Assembly (NCBI GenBank): GCA_943788515.1
Contig: CALSQM010000001.1
Span: 128,501-192,500, forward strand
Source of the DNA: an uncultured SAR86 cluster bacterium
Lineage (GTDB): Bacteria; Pseudomonadota; Gammaproteobacteria; Magnimaribacterales; D2472
Reading direction: 5' to 3'
Length of the DNA: 64,000 nt
The notes below the pieces were generated by a model that was not told the origin of the DNA, made no database searches, and worked only from the letters and a program-made list of their open reading frames with translations. Both the position numbers and the translations under genes were made by a program. This document shows, piece by piece, positions 46,075-53,962 of this stretch. Each line of letters begins with the position of its first letter. Position 1 is the stretch's first letter.

Positions 46075-47466
46075 ATGAAATTTAGAATTGAAAAAGATAG
46101 TCTCGGCGAAGTTAAAGTTCCACAAAAGGCATTGTGGGGTGCGCAAACCCAAAGAGCACTCGATAACTTTACTATAAGTGGAATAAAGTTTGCTTTTCCT
46201 TTTGGACGGTCTTTTATTGAAGCTCTTGGGATAATTAAATATTCAGCAGCCTCTGCCAACAATAAACTAAAATTACTACCTGCAAATAAAACAAAAGCTA
46301 TCAAAGAAGCATCTAAAGAGGTACTTGATGGTTTGTATGATGATTCATTCCCCTTAGATGTATTTCAGACAGGCTCTGGAACAAGTACAAATATGAATGC
46401 TAATGAGGTCATTGCAAATGTTGCTTCAAAAAAATCTAAGTTAAAAATTGATGCGAATGATGACGTTAATATGAGCCAAAGCTCTAATGATGTTATTCCT
46501 ACTGCTATATGTGTAAGTGCGCTCATAGATATGCATAGACTTCTACTACCAAACTTAGATCTTTTAATTAAAGTCATAGACTCGAAAATGAAAGAAGTTA
46601 AGGGAAATGTTAAAACCGGTAGAACGCATTTAATGGATGCTATGCCAATAGATTTCTCTCAAGAGCTCTCTGGATGGAAGGCTCAGCTAGAATCAAATAA
46701 AAAATCTCTTATTCTAGCAACGCAAAGAATGAATGACCTGCCACAAGGTGGTACTGCTATAGGAACCGGAATCAATACCCATAAAAATTTTTCTAAAACC
46801 TTTTGTGTTGAGCTTAATAAGCTAGCCAAATTTAAAACAAAGCCAACTAAAAACTTTTTTCAAGGCCTTAGTTCTGTAGATAATGCTGTTGAGCTATCTT
46901 CATCTTTAAAGAATTTAAGTGTTATTTTAATGAAAATTTCTAATGATCTAAGATGGATGAATAGCGGACCTTTGACAGGTTTAGGTGAAATAGAGCTTGA
47001 GGCTCTTCAGCCTGGTAGCAGCATAATGCCTGGAAAAGTAAATCCAGTTATTCCTGAGGCTGTTGCTATGGCCTGCGCTGATGTCATTGGTAATGATGTG
47101 ACTATTACTTTAGCTGGACAGAGCGGTAATTTTCAACTTAATGTAATGCTACCTGTTGTAGCATATAACTTATTAAAAAGTATCAATCTGTTAGGAAATG
47201 CAATGCCGCTTCTGGCAAATAAGTCTATAAAGACGTTCAAGATTAATTCTAAAAATATTAATGAATCATTATCTAAGAATCCTATCTTAGTTACAGCACT
47301 CAATAGAATAATTGGTTATAGCAAAGCTGCAGCAGTTGCAAAAAAAGCTTACAAAGAAGGCAAATCAATTGTAGATGTTGCTCATGAGGAAACAGGTATT
47401 AGCAAAGCAGAGTTAGAAAAACTATTAGATCCAGCAAAACTAACAAAGGGCGGGATTAGTGGCTAG
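46075..47466 (+). CDS. fumC: Fumarate hydratase, class II
   Basis: Iron-independent fumarase of the TCA cycle. The protein starts FRIEKDSLGEVKVPQKALWGAQTQRA, has TGSGTSTNMNANEVIAN, SQSSNDVIPTA, GRTHLMDAMPI with the catalytic His, and the superfamily signature GSSIMPGKVNPVIPEA. Length 463 is normal. AAGGA precedes the ATG. fumC overlaps the following phhB gene by 8 bases. Confidence 0.95.
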   Translation: MKFRIEKDSLGEVKVPQKALWGAQTQRALDNFTISGIKFAFPFGRSFIEALGIIKYSAASANNKLKLLPANKTKAIKEASKEVLDGLYDDSFPLDVFQTGSGTSTNMNANEVIANVASKKSKLKIDANDDVNMSQSSNDVIPTAICVSALIDMHRLLLPNLDLLIKVIDSKMKEVKGNVKTGRTHLMDAMPIDFSQELSGWKAQLESNKKSLILATQRMNDLPQGGTAIGTGINTHKNFSKTFCVELNKLAKFKTKPTKNFFQGLSSVDNAVELSSSLKNLSVILMKISNDLRWMNSGPLTGLGEIELEALQPGSSIMPGKVNPVIPEAVAMACADVIGNDVTITLAGQSGNFQLNVMLPVVAYNLLKSINLLGNAMPLLANKSIKTFKINSKNINESLSKNPILVTALNRIIGYSKAAAVAKKAYKEGKSIVDVAHEETGISKAELEKLLDPAKLTKGGISG

Positions 47467-47794
47467 CTTAAAATCTCAGTCGTGCGAAGCTTGTCAAATT
47501 GGAGCACCAAAAGTATCTGAAAATGAGCTCGATGAGCTTCTATTAGAGATTGAAGAATGGAATTTGATAGAGGACCCAATTAAGAAACTACAAAAAGTTT
47601 TTAGTTTTAAGAGTTATGAAGACTCTCTAAATTTTTCTATCAAAATAGCCAAATTAGCTGATGAAGAAGATCATCACCCTCAAATTATTTTAGAATGGGG
47701 AAAAGTTACAGTGACCTGGTGGTCGCATAAAATTGAAGGACTACATCACAACGATTTTATTTGTGCAGCAAAAACAGACCAATTATTTAAATAA
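47459..47794 (+). CDS. phhB: Pterin-4a-carbinolamine dehydratase
   Basis: 111 residues. The family pattern is clear: W-NLIEDPIKKLQKVFSFKSYEDSLNF, then ADEEDHHPQIILEWGKVTVTWWSHKIEGLHHNDF with the catalytic His pair and the WWSH motif. It recycles 4a-hydroxy-tetrahydrobiopterin formed by aromatic amino-acid hydroxylases, although none is seen in this window; some members act elsewhere. The GTG start lies inside the end of fumC. Confidence 0.9.
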   Translation: MASLKSQSCEACQIGAPKVSENELDELLLEIEEWNLIEDPIKKLQKVFSFKSYEDSLNFSIKIAKLADEEDHHPQIILEWGKVTVTWWSHKIEGLHHNDFICAAKTDQLFK

Positions 47795-47803
47795 GATTAA
47801 ATT

Positions 47804-48031
47804 ATGAAACAAAATGAAAAACCACACCAATCTTTAGCCTGGGCAGCCACAGCAATACTAATTGTTGCAGCCTCTCTAGCAAGTTTTGTACCTGAACTTG
47901 AATACCATCATTGGGCATTTATTTCAGCCAATACATTATGGGTAATTGTGGGTATATTATGGAAAGAACAGACAGTAATAGTTCTTAACGCTGGCCTGAC
48001 TGCAATCTACATTTTAGGCTTAATTTTTTAA
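47804..48031 (+). CDS. Small membrane protein of unknown function
   Basis: 75 residues, with a polar start (MKQNEKPHQSLAW) and about three hydrophobic stretches (ATAILIVAASLASFV, HWAFISANTLWVIVGIL, TVIVLNAGLTAIYILGLIF). It follows phhB after 9 bases and probably shares its transcript. I do not recognise the family and no function is proposed. Confidence 0.6.
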   Translation: MKQNEKPHQSLAWAATAILIVAASLASFVPELEYHHWAFISANTLWVIVGILWKEQTVIVLNAGLTAIYILGLIF

Positions 48032-48077
48032 AGCATTATTGTTTAAATAATTCTAGATTTTTTTTTCCTTCAAGTTT

Positions 48078-48086
48078 TGCTATAAT
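48078..48086 (+). promoter_or_regulatory. Extended -10 promoter right before guaB
   Basis: TGCTATAAT matches an extended -10 element perfectly (TGn plus TATAAT at 48081-48086). Transcription starting 6-7 bases after it would fall on the A or T of the guaB start codon at 48092, with no room for a leader or Shine-Dalgarno sequence. No good -35 box is seen, which is normal with an extended -10. Confidence 0.55.
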
Positions 48087-48091
48087 CTCGC

Positions 48092-49555
48092 ATGGACAAG
48101 GTAAAATCAAAAGCATTAACGTTTGACGATGTTCTCTTATCGCCTAGGTATAGCGACTTTATTCCTAGTGAGGCGTCAACAGAAACAAAACTAACAAGAA
48201 ACATATCTATCAAGATGCCGCTTATTTCTGCGGCTATGGATACTGTAACGGAATCTCGCATGGCAATAGCCCTTGCAGAGGCTGGCGGTATTGGAATTAT
48301 TCATAAAAATAACTCTATAGAAGAGCAAATTGCTCATGTAAGAGGTGTTAAAAAATATGAAAGTGGAGTTGTAAGAGATCCCATTACAATCGAATCTAAT
48401 AAAACAATTGCAGAATTAAAACAGCTAACAGACGAGCTTAATATTTCTGGAATGCCTGTAGTGGATGGAAAAGACCTTAGAGGGATTGTTACAAGCAGAG
48501 ACTTTAGATATGCAGATGATATGCAAGCATCTGTTTCGTCCATCATGACCCCATTTGAGAAACTCATCACAGTCTCAGAAGGAACATCTCAGGATATAGT
48601 TAAAAAACTGATGTATGAAAATAGAATTGAAAAAATTCTAGTTATTGATGATACCAAGTCTTTAAGTGGGCTTGTTACGATGAAAGATATTGAAAAATCT
48701 GCTGAACATCCGAACGCTACTAAAGATGAGTCTGGAAGACTAAAAGTTGGAGCTGCTCTAGGAACTGGTTCTGATACTCTTGAAAGGGCAAAGGGCCTAA
48801 GTGATGTTGGAGTCGATCTTTTTGTTATTGATAGTGCTCATGGTCACTCAAAAAATGTAATTGAAACCATCAAAATGATTAAAAGTGAGTTTCCAGATAT
48901 TGATGTTATAGGTGGAAATATAGCAACAGCAGAAGCAGCTACTGAACTTGCAAGAGCAGGAGTCGATGGCGTAAAGGTAGGAATGGGTCCAGGATCTATT
49001 TGTACAACACGAATTATTGCTGGAATAGGTATCCCACAAATAACAGCAATTTTAAGTATCAAAGAAGCTTTAAAAGGAAGAGATATAGGAATTATTGCCG
49101 ATGGTGGAATAAGATTCTCAGGGGATATTGCCAAAGCAATTGCTGCTGGCGCTGACTCAGTTATGCTTGGAAGTTTATTTGCTGGCACAGAGGAAGCACC
49201 AGGTAAGGTCGAATTATTTCAAGGCAGAAGTTTTAAAACATACAGAGGTATGGGCTCTATAGGGGCTATGGCTGAAAGAGAAGATGCTAATAGGTATTTT
49301 CAAGAGGATGTTGCGTCAGACAAGTTTGTACCAGAAGGCATTGAGGGCAGAGTTCCTTATAAAGGTCTTGTTATAAATGTAATCAATCAACTTATAGGCG
49401 GCGTAAGACAAAGTATGGGGTATATTGGCTGCAGAACGATTGAAGAAATGCAAAGAGATAGCCAGTTTGTTGAAATTACCAATGCAGGCATGACAGAAAG
49501 TCATGTGCATGATGTAATGATTACAAAAGAAGCTCCAAATTATCAAAGAAGTTAA
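48092..49555 (+). CDS. guaB: Inosine-5'-monophosphate dehydrogenase
   Basis: First committed step of GMP synthesis. KALTFDDVLLSPRYSDF starts the barrel; two CBS domains lie at about residues 95-205; GMGPGSICTTRI holds the catalytic Cys; ADGGIRFSGDIAKAIAAGADSVMLGSL and the mobile YRGMGSIGAM loop follow. Length 487 is the usual bacterial size. It is followed by guaA after 16 bases. The promoter position suggests a leaderless mRNA. Confidence 0.96.
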   Translation: MDKVKSKALTFDDVLLSPRYSDFIPSEASTETKLTRNISIKMPLISAAMDTVTESRMAIALAEAGGIGIIHKNNSIEEQIAHVRGVKKYESGVVRDPITIESNKTIAELKQLTDELNISGMPVVDGKDLRGIVTSRDFRYADDMQASVSSIMTPFEKLITVSEGTSQDIVKKLMYENRIEKILVIDDTKSLSGLVTMKDIEKSAEHPNATKDESGRLKVGAALGTGSDTLERAKGLSDVGVDLFVIDSAHGHSKNVIETIKMIKSEFPDIDVIGGNIATAEAATELARAGVDGVKVGMGPGSICTTRIIAGIGIPQITAILSIKEALKGRDIGIIADGGIRFSGDIAKAIAAGADSVMLGSLFAGTEEAPGKVELFQGRSFKTYRGMGSIGAMAEREDANRYFQEDVASDKFVPEGIEGRVPYKGLVINVINQLIGGVRQSMGYIGCRTIEEMQRDSQFVEITNAGMTESHVHDVMITKEAPNYQRS

Positions 49556-49571
49556 ATTTTAAAAAATTAAA

Positions 49572-51137
49572 GTGACATATTTAGGCACCGCAAAAAAAGA
49601 AATTGATACTATATTGGTATTAGATTTTGGCTCTCAATACACCCAGCTTATTGCAAGAAGGATTAGAGAAAGTAATGTCTATTCTGAGATATTACCTTGG
49701 GATATCGAAGAAGAAAAAATTCGTTCTATAAATCCAAAAGGAATTATTTTATCAGGCGGACCTGATTCAGTTACTAATAGTTACACTCCAAGAATTCCAC
49801 AAATCGTATTTGATTTAGAGATTCCTATCTTAGGTATTTGTTATGGAATGCAAACCTTGGCTGAGCAAATGGGAGGTCAGGTAATATCTGCTGACCATAA
49901 AGAATTCGGTCATTCAGAGCTTCAAATAACTAAAGACTGTGTTTTATTCGATGGGCTTCAAAAAAACCTTAATGTATGGATGAGTCATGGCGATCAAGTC
50001 CAAGACTTACCTGATAATTTTGAGCTAGTTGCATCTACAGCTACCGCACCAGTTGCAGTTATGCAGCATGAGTCCAAGCCTATTTACGCATTACAGTTTC
50101 ACCCTGAAGTAACCCATACAGATGATGGGCAAAGCGTTTTAGATAATTACTTATTTAAAGTCTGTAATGCTCAAAAAGACTGGAAAATGGATAATTTAAT
50201 TGCTCAAAGAATTGAAGAAATCAAGAATCAAGTTCAAGACAATAAGGTTCTATTGGGACTTTCAGGAGGTGTAGATTCTTCAGTAACGGCAGCATTATTA
50301 CATCAAGCAATTGGAAATAAACTGGTTTGTGTTTTTGTAGATAATGGCCTTTTAAGAAAAGGTGAAGCCGATGAGGTGATGAATACCTTTAAAGAAAATA
50401 TGAGTCTCAATGTAATCAAGTCTGACAGTGAAGAAGTTTTCTTAAGACATTTAAAGGGAGTCACAGATCCTGAGCAAAAGAGAAAAATAATTGGAAGGAC
50501 TTTTATAGATGTATTTGATTCTGAAGCTACTAAAATAAAAAATATTCATTTTTTAGCTCAAGGTACTATTTACCCTGATGTCATTGAATCCTCAGGCTCT
50601 GAATCTAAAGAGGCAAGGGTCATTAAGTCTCATCATAATGTTGGTGGCTTGCCAGATGAAATGGAAATGGATTTAGTTGAGCCCTTAAGAGATCTATTTA
50701 AAGATGAGGTAAGAAGAATGGGAGTTGAGTTGGGGCTTTCTGCCGAAATGCTCAACAGGCATCCTTTCCCTGGCCCTGGTCTTGGAGTCAGAATACTTGG
50801 TGAGGTAACTAAAGAAAAAACCAGCATCTTAAAAGAAGCAGATCACATCTTTATTCAAGAATTAATCAAAGCAGATTTATACGATAAAGTGAGTCAGGCA
50901 TTTGCGGTGCATTTACCAATCAAGTCTGTTGGGGTTGTAGGTGATGAGCGAAGATATGCAGAAGTGATTGGCTTGAGAGCAGTTGAAACAGTGGACTTCA
51001 TGACTGCACGCTGGGCACATCTGCCATATGAATTCCTGGAACATGTCTCTAACAGAATCGTGAATGAAATAGAGGAAGTTAGTAGGGTGGTTTATGATAT
51101 TTCAAGCAAACCCCCAGCTACTATTGAGTGGGAATAG
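49572..51137 (+). CDS. guaA: GMP synthase (glutamine-hydrolysing)
   Basis: Converts XMP to GMP. The N-terminal class I amidotransferase has [23 protein letters not shown] with the nucleophile Cys, and FHPEVTHT with the His; the ATP pyrophosphatase domain has the P-loop [12 protein letters not shown]; the C-terminal dimerisation domain ends in [11 protein letters not shown]. 521 residues from the GTG start. The last 12 bases (51126-51137) recur at 52366-52377; the 3' end of guaA is a known insertion site for integrative elements. Confidence 0.96.
   Translation: MTYLGTAKKEIDTILVLDFGSQYTQLIARRIRESNVYSEILPWDIEEEKIRSINPKGIILSGGPDSVTNSYTPRIPQIVFDLEIPILGICYGMQTLAEQMGGQVISADHKEFGHSELQITKDCVLFDGLQKNLNVWMSHGDQVQDLPDNFELVASTATAPVAVMQHESKPIYALQFHPEVTHTDDGQSVLDNYLFKVCNAQKDWKMDNLIAQRIEEIKNQVQDNKVLLGLSGGVDSSVTAALLHQAIGNKLVCVFVDNGLLRKGEADEVMNTFKENMSLNVIKSDSEEVFLRHLKGVTDPEQKRKIIGRTFIDVFDSEATKIKNIHFLAQGTIYPDVIESSGSESKEARVIKSHHNVGGLPDEMEMDLVEPLRDLFKDEVRRMGVELGLSAEMLNRHPFPGPGLGVRILGEVTKEKTSILKEADHIFIQELIKADLYDKVSQAFAVHLPIKSVGVVGDERRYAEVIGLRAVETVDFMTARWAHLPYEFLEHVSNRIVNEIEEVSRVVYDISSKPPATIEWE
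51126..51137 (+). repeat. Left copy of the 12-base guaA-end repeat (attL-like)
   Basis: GAGTGGGAATAG, coding for the final Glu-Trp-Glu-stop of GuaA. The right copy is at 52366-52377. Insertion here leaves guaA intact. Confidence 0.7.
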
Positions 51138-51188
51138 TCGTGTTCCTAGCAAACCCCCATTCTTAAGGGGTTTAGCATTCTAAAAACA

Positions 51189-51259
51189 GTTACAAACTTG
51201 TTACAAACTCCTCTGTAGACTCCATTCCTTCGTAGCAGTTACAAACTCTGTTACAAACT
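51189..51259. repeat. Left array of GTTACAAACT repeats
   Basis: Four exact copies at 51189-51198, 51200-51209, 51238-51247 and 51250-51259: two pairs with 11- and 12-base periods, about 50 bases apart. The rest of the spacer between guaA and 51338 holds a GC-rich hairpin (AAACCCC at 51151-51157 with GGGGTTT at 51167-51173) lacking a T-tract. Confidence 0.85.
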
Positions 51260-51337
51260 TACTCGACTATTGCGATTCATTAGTTGAATATTTGATTTAT
51301 TTTAGTAAGCTTGAGTTTACATTTGGGTACTTAATTT

Positions 51338-51592
51338 ATGAAAAGAAATCGAATTGATGAAATAACATATATTGGTGGCTTTATTGGCTGGCTGATTATC
51401 AATCCCAAACAGACAATAAATAATCGTGTCGAGGAAGCAAATAAGGCTGGTTGGACCGTCGTTAATATAATACCTGGCGGAGATCAAAATGCATTATTTA
51501 GATTATTAAGAACAATAATTCTTATACTTACGCTTGGTTTATTTACCTTTGGTGATGGAGTTTTTGTAATTTTTGAAAAGGATGGGGAGTGA
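51338..51592 (+). CDS. Small membrane protein in the guaA element
   Basis: 84 residues: a charged first half (MKRNRIDEITYIGGFIGWLI, NNRVEEANKAGWTVVNIIPG) and one or two membrane segments in the second half (LLRTIILILTLGLFTFGDGVFVIF). I do not recognise the family. Its stop codon overlaps the next gene's ATG by one base (TGATG), so the two are probably made together. Function unknown. Confidence 0.6.
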   Translation: MKRNRIDEITYIGGFIGWLIINPKQTINNRVEEANKAGWTVVNIIPGGDQNALFRLLRTIILILTLGLFTFGDGVFVIFEKDGE

Positions 51593-52149
51593 TGCCAGAA
51601 TCTTCTCAAATATATGAGCTATTCTGGCAAATAATTCCAACTTTAATATCTTTAGGTTTTATAGCCGGGATGTTCAAAGCATATAGCCTAAGAAATGAAA
51701 AGATGGGAGATATTCTTATAGCCTCCAATGTGTGGTTTTTTATTTTATTAAGGCTAGCGGGTATATTAACTTCAGATTTTGATGAATATGATGCTGATAT
51801 AGATACTGCTATAAAAATATCTTTAATTTTTTCTAATCCTTTTCTTTATATTAATTTATTTCTTTTTGGTGGTATTTTAGCTAAAACATATTTTTCAAAA
51901 TATTATGGAAATATAATTTTAAAAATTGGGATCGTAATTCTTTTTTTGGTTGCCTATGTTCTTTACCCTGTAAAGTCTTTTTATATGGCTAATCAGTTTG
52001 ATGATATGTCTCTTTTTGTATTTTATCGTATAACTTTTTATATAGGCGCTATTATAAATATATTGTTTTTTGTGCCGTACTTTAAATTAATATCAAATAC
52101 AAACATCAATGTTTCCATTACATCAAAAAATGACCCCAAAGATTGGTAG
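51592..52149 (+). CDS. Membrane protein in the guaA element
   Basis: 185 residues from the ATG at 51592; a GTG one codon earlier is also in frame, but GGGGAG is better placed for the ATG. Five hydrophobic segments alternate with short polar loops; an acidic loop (TSDFDEYDADIDTAI) lies after the second. The C-terminus (SITSKNDPKDW) is polar. No family recognised. Paired with the preceding small membrane protein, it is the only cargo of the putative element. Confidence 0.6.
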   Translation: MPESSQIYELFWQIIPTLISLGFIAGMFKAYSLRNEKMGDILIASNVWFFILLRLAGILTSDFDEYDADIDTAIKISLIFSNPFLYINLFLFGGILAKTYFSKYYGNIILKIGIVILFLVAYVLYPVKSFYMANQFDDMSLFVFYRITFYIGAIINILFFVPYFKLISNTNINVSITSKNDPKDW

Positions 52150-52209
52150 CATGTATCAAAGAAATTATGGCTTTAGATTTAAAAAACTTTGAGTAAATTT
52201 TTTTACAAC

Positions 52210-52309
52210 GTTTGTAACTCAGCATCTGCTAAAATGTTTATATTACAAGGGTTTTGAGAAGTTATGACAGTAAGAAAAATAGGCAAGAGTTACAAAGTAG
52301 TTACAAACT
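52210..52309. repeat. Right group of GTTACAAACT-type repeats
   Basis: An inverted copy GTTTGTAACT at 52210-52219, and direct copies GTTACAAAGT at 52289-52298 and GTTACAAACT at 52300-52309, 11 bases apart as in the left array. They lie just inside the right copy of the guaA-end repeat. Confidence 0.75.
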
Positions 52310-52377
52310 ACAGAATGCCCTTTGTAAACCATTGTTCTTACAAGGTTTTTTACAACCCTATCAGCGAGTGGGAATAG
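52264..52377 (+). other. 37-codon open frame ending in the duplicated guaA terminus
   Basis: ATG to TAG, product beginning MTVRKIGKSYKVV and ending ISEWE. The start resembles in a loose way the N-termini of phage-type integrases, and the last codons are the attachment core. It could be the truncated 5' end of an integrase gene cut at the attachment site, or chance. Not called as a gene. The rest of the 52150-52552 gap shows no coding sequence. Confidence 0.3.
52366..52377 (+). repeat. Right copy of the 12-base guaA-end repeat (attR-like)
   Basis: GAGTGGGAATAG, identical to the guaA terminus at 51126-51137; flanking bases differ on both sides, so the identity stops at 12 bases. Confidence 0.7.
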
Positions 52378-52552
52378 AGTAAAAACTATCTGCCTTGGTA
52401 TGGTTTCATATACTAGTATGATTAGCTTGCCTACTTGCTATTATCCACTCTATGTCTATATTGTGTAAGCATATACAAAATTAATACAAAACTTTTTTAA
52501 GCGCTTAATTATGATGCTTGAAAGATTATTAATCATCAAGAGAGGGGGCAAA

Positions 52553-53832
52553 ATGATCAGAAATCTAATGATAAATTTTTTAAAAACTGCCTCTAAGGTT
52601 AAAGAGAAAGAAGTTAAAGCTGTAATTTTTTCATTTTTATTTGTGGTCGTCTTGATGTCAGCCTATTACATTTTGCGACCAGTTCGCGATGCTATGGCTA
52701 GTGATTGGACAGATGCAGAGGTAAGTTGGCTGTGGACCCTAAATTTTTTTATTAGCACTGCAATCGTAGCGCTATTTGGGGTTATGGTTTCGAAGTTTCG
52801 TTTTCGATTATTGGTGCCAACTATGTACGGCATTTTTGCGATATCATTTATTATTTTTTATGCCCTAGGATCTGTTTTTGAGGATCGAACTGTAATTGAT
52901 AAATCATTTTATGTTTGGGTAAGCGTATTTAGCCTTTTTCATATTTCTGTTTTTTGGACCTTTATGTCAGAGCTATTCAGTAAAGAGCAATCAGGTAGGC
53001 TTATTCGGTATTATTGCTGTTGGTGCCAGTGTAGGCGGTCTGATTGGACCATCGATTACTGCATTTTTTTCAGTTTCCTTAGGTACTGATAACTTGATGC
53101 TTATCGCTAGCATGATGCTATTTATTCCAATTCCAATTATTTTTTATCTCCAATCATTGAAGGCAAAAGAATTAAATAATGAGGCGTTAGATATACCTAT
53201 TTCCAATCAATCAATTGGTGGAAATCCATCTTGCAGGCTTTAAAATGTTTTTCTCTAATCCATATCTATTATCGATTGGCTTATTTATTTTTTTATATAC
53301 TGGCATAAGCTCATTTGTTTATTTCGAATTAAAAAACTTATTGAGCGATTTTAGTCGCCCTGAACGTTCTGTTATTTGGGCTCAAATGGATCTTGCAGTA
53401 AATATTTTAGCAATCTCTACTGGGCTATTTGCAACAAGCCGCATTGTTACCAAATTTGGTATGCCTGTAACTATTGCCATGGTTCCAATAATGATTTGTA
53501 TCGGTCTGCTAGTATTGGCAATTTCGCCTTTATTGGGAGTAGTTGTGGTATTGCAGGTCATCCGCCGCGCTGGTAACTATGCTGTGACTCGTCCTGCTCG
53601 TGAAATGTTATTTACGCTTGTTAATCAAGAAACTCGTTTCAAAGCAAAACCTGTTATTGATATTGTTGCCTATCGAGGCGGCGATATGCTCACTGCTTGG
53701 TTGTTTACTGGACTTACGCAGGGCTTAGGATTAGGTTTGGCTGCAGTTGCTGCAGTTGGCGCAGGAATTGCTAGCTTATGGGCACTAGTTGGTATTTATC
53801 TTGGAAAATGGTTTGAGCGCAATGAACCTTAA
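52553..53832 (+). pseudogene. NTP/NDP-exchange-type (MFS-like) transporter with two frameshifts
   Basis: The start at 52553 follows a strong AGAGGGGG site. The first frame gives a multi-helix membrane protein with MSAYYILRPVRDAMASDW, a hallmark of ATP/ADP-translocase-like transporters of proteobacteria. Near 53005 the reading moves to another frame (GIIAVGASVGGLIGPSITAFF...) and near 53230 to a third (LAGFKMFFSNPYLLSIGLF ... to 53832). Each change equals one extra base: dropping one A near 53003 restores RLFGII, and dropping one T near 53230 restores NPLAGFKM. Neither lies in a long homopolymer. Arginine codons are mostly CGN, unlike the surrounding genes. Confidence 0.75.
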
Positions 53833-53962
53833 TCTAAAAATTTATAGAATAGAAAGATCGGCTTGCAATCATAAGGTTGCTTGCAGGATTTATTTAAGGC
53901 ATCGTAATACTAATCAATTTAATCTATCTACAAACTTCACAAACAACTAACGGAGCAACATC

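Larger units (their letters stand above)
51126..52377. mobile_element. Putative small integrated element at the 3' end of guaA, no integrase
   Basis: GAGTGGGAATAG, the guaA terminus, occurs at 51126-51137 and again at 52366-52377, as direct repeats expected for attL and attR. Inside both ends lie copies of GTTACAAACT, arranged as pairs 11-12 bases apart, like the arm-type binding sites of tyrosine recombinases. Between them are two small membrane-protein genes and no recombinase. It may be the decayed rest of a larger element or a non-autonomous one moved by an integrase acting from elsewhere. The assignment is an inference from the repeat pattern and the well-known attachment site. Confidence 0.6.

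Noticed and set aside
51151-51173. AAACCCC/GGGGTTT hairpin after guaA as a rho-independent terminator
   Set aside because: No T-tract follows on either strand.
52410-52419. ATACTAGTAT palindrome upstream of the broken transporter
   Set aside because: A 10-base AT-rich palindrome is expected by chance in this sequence and no second copy supports it.
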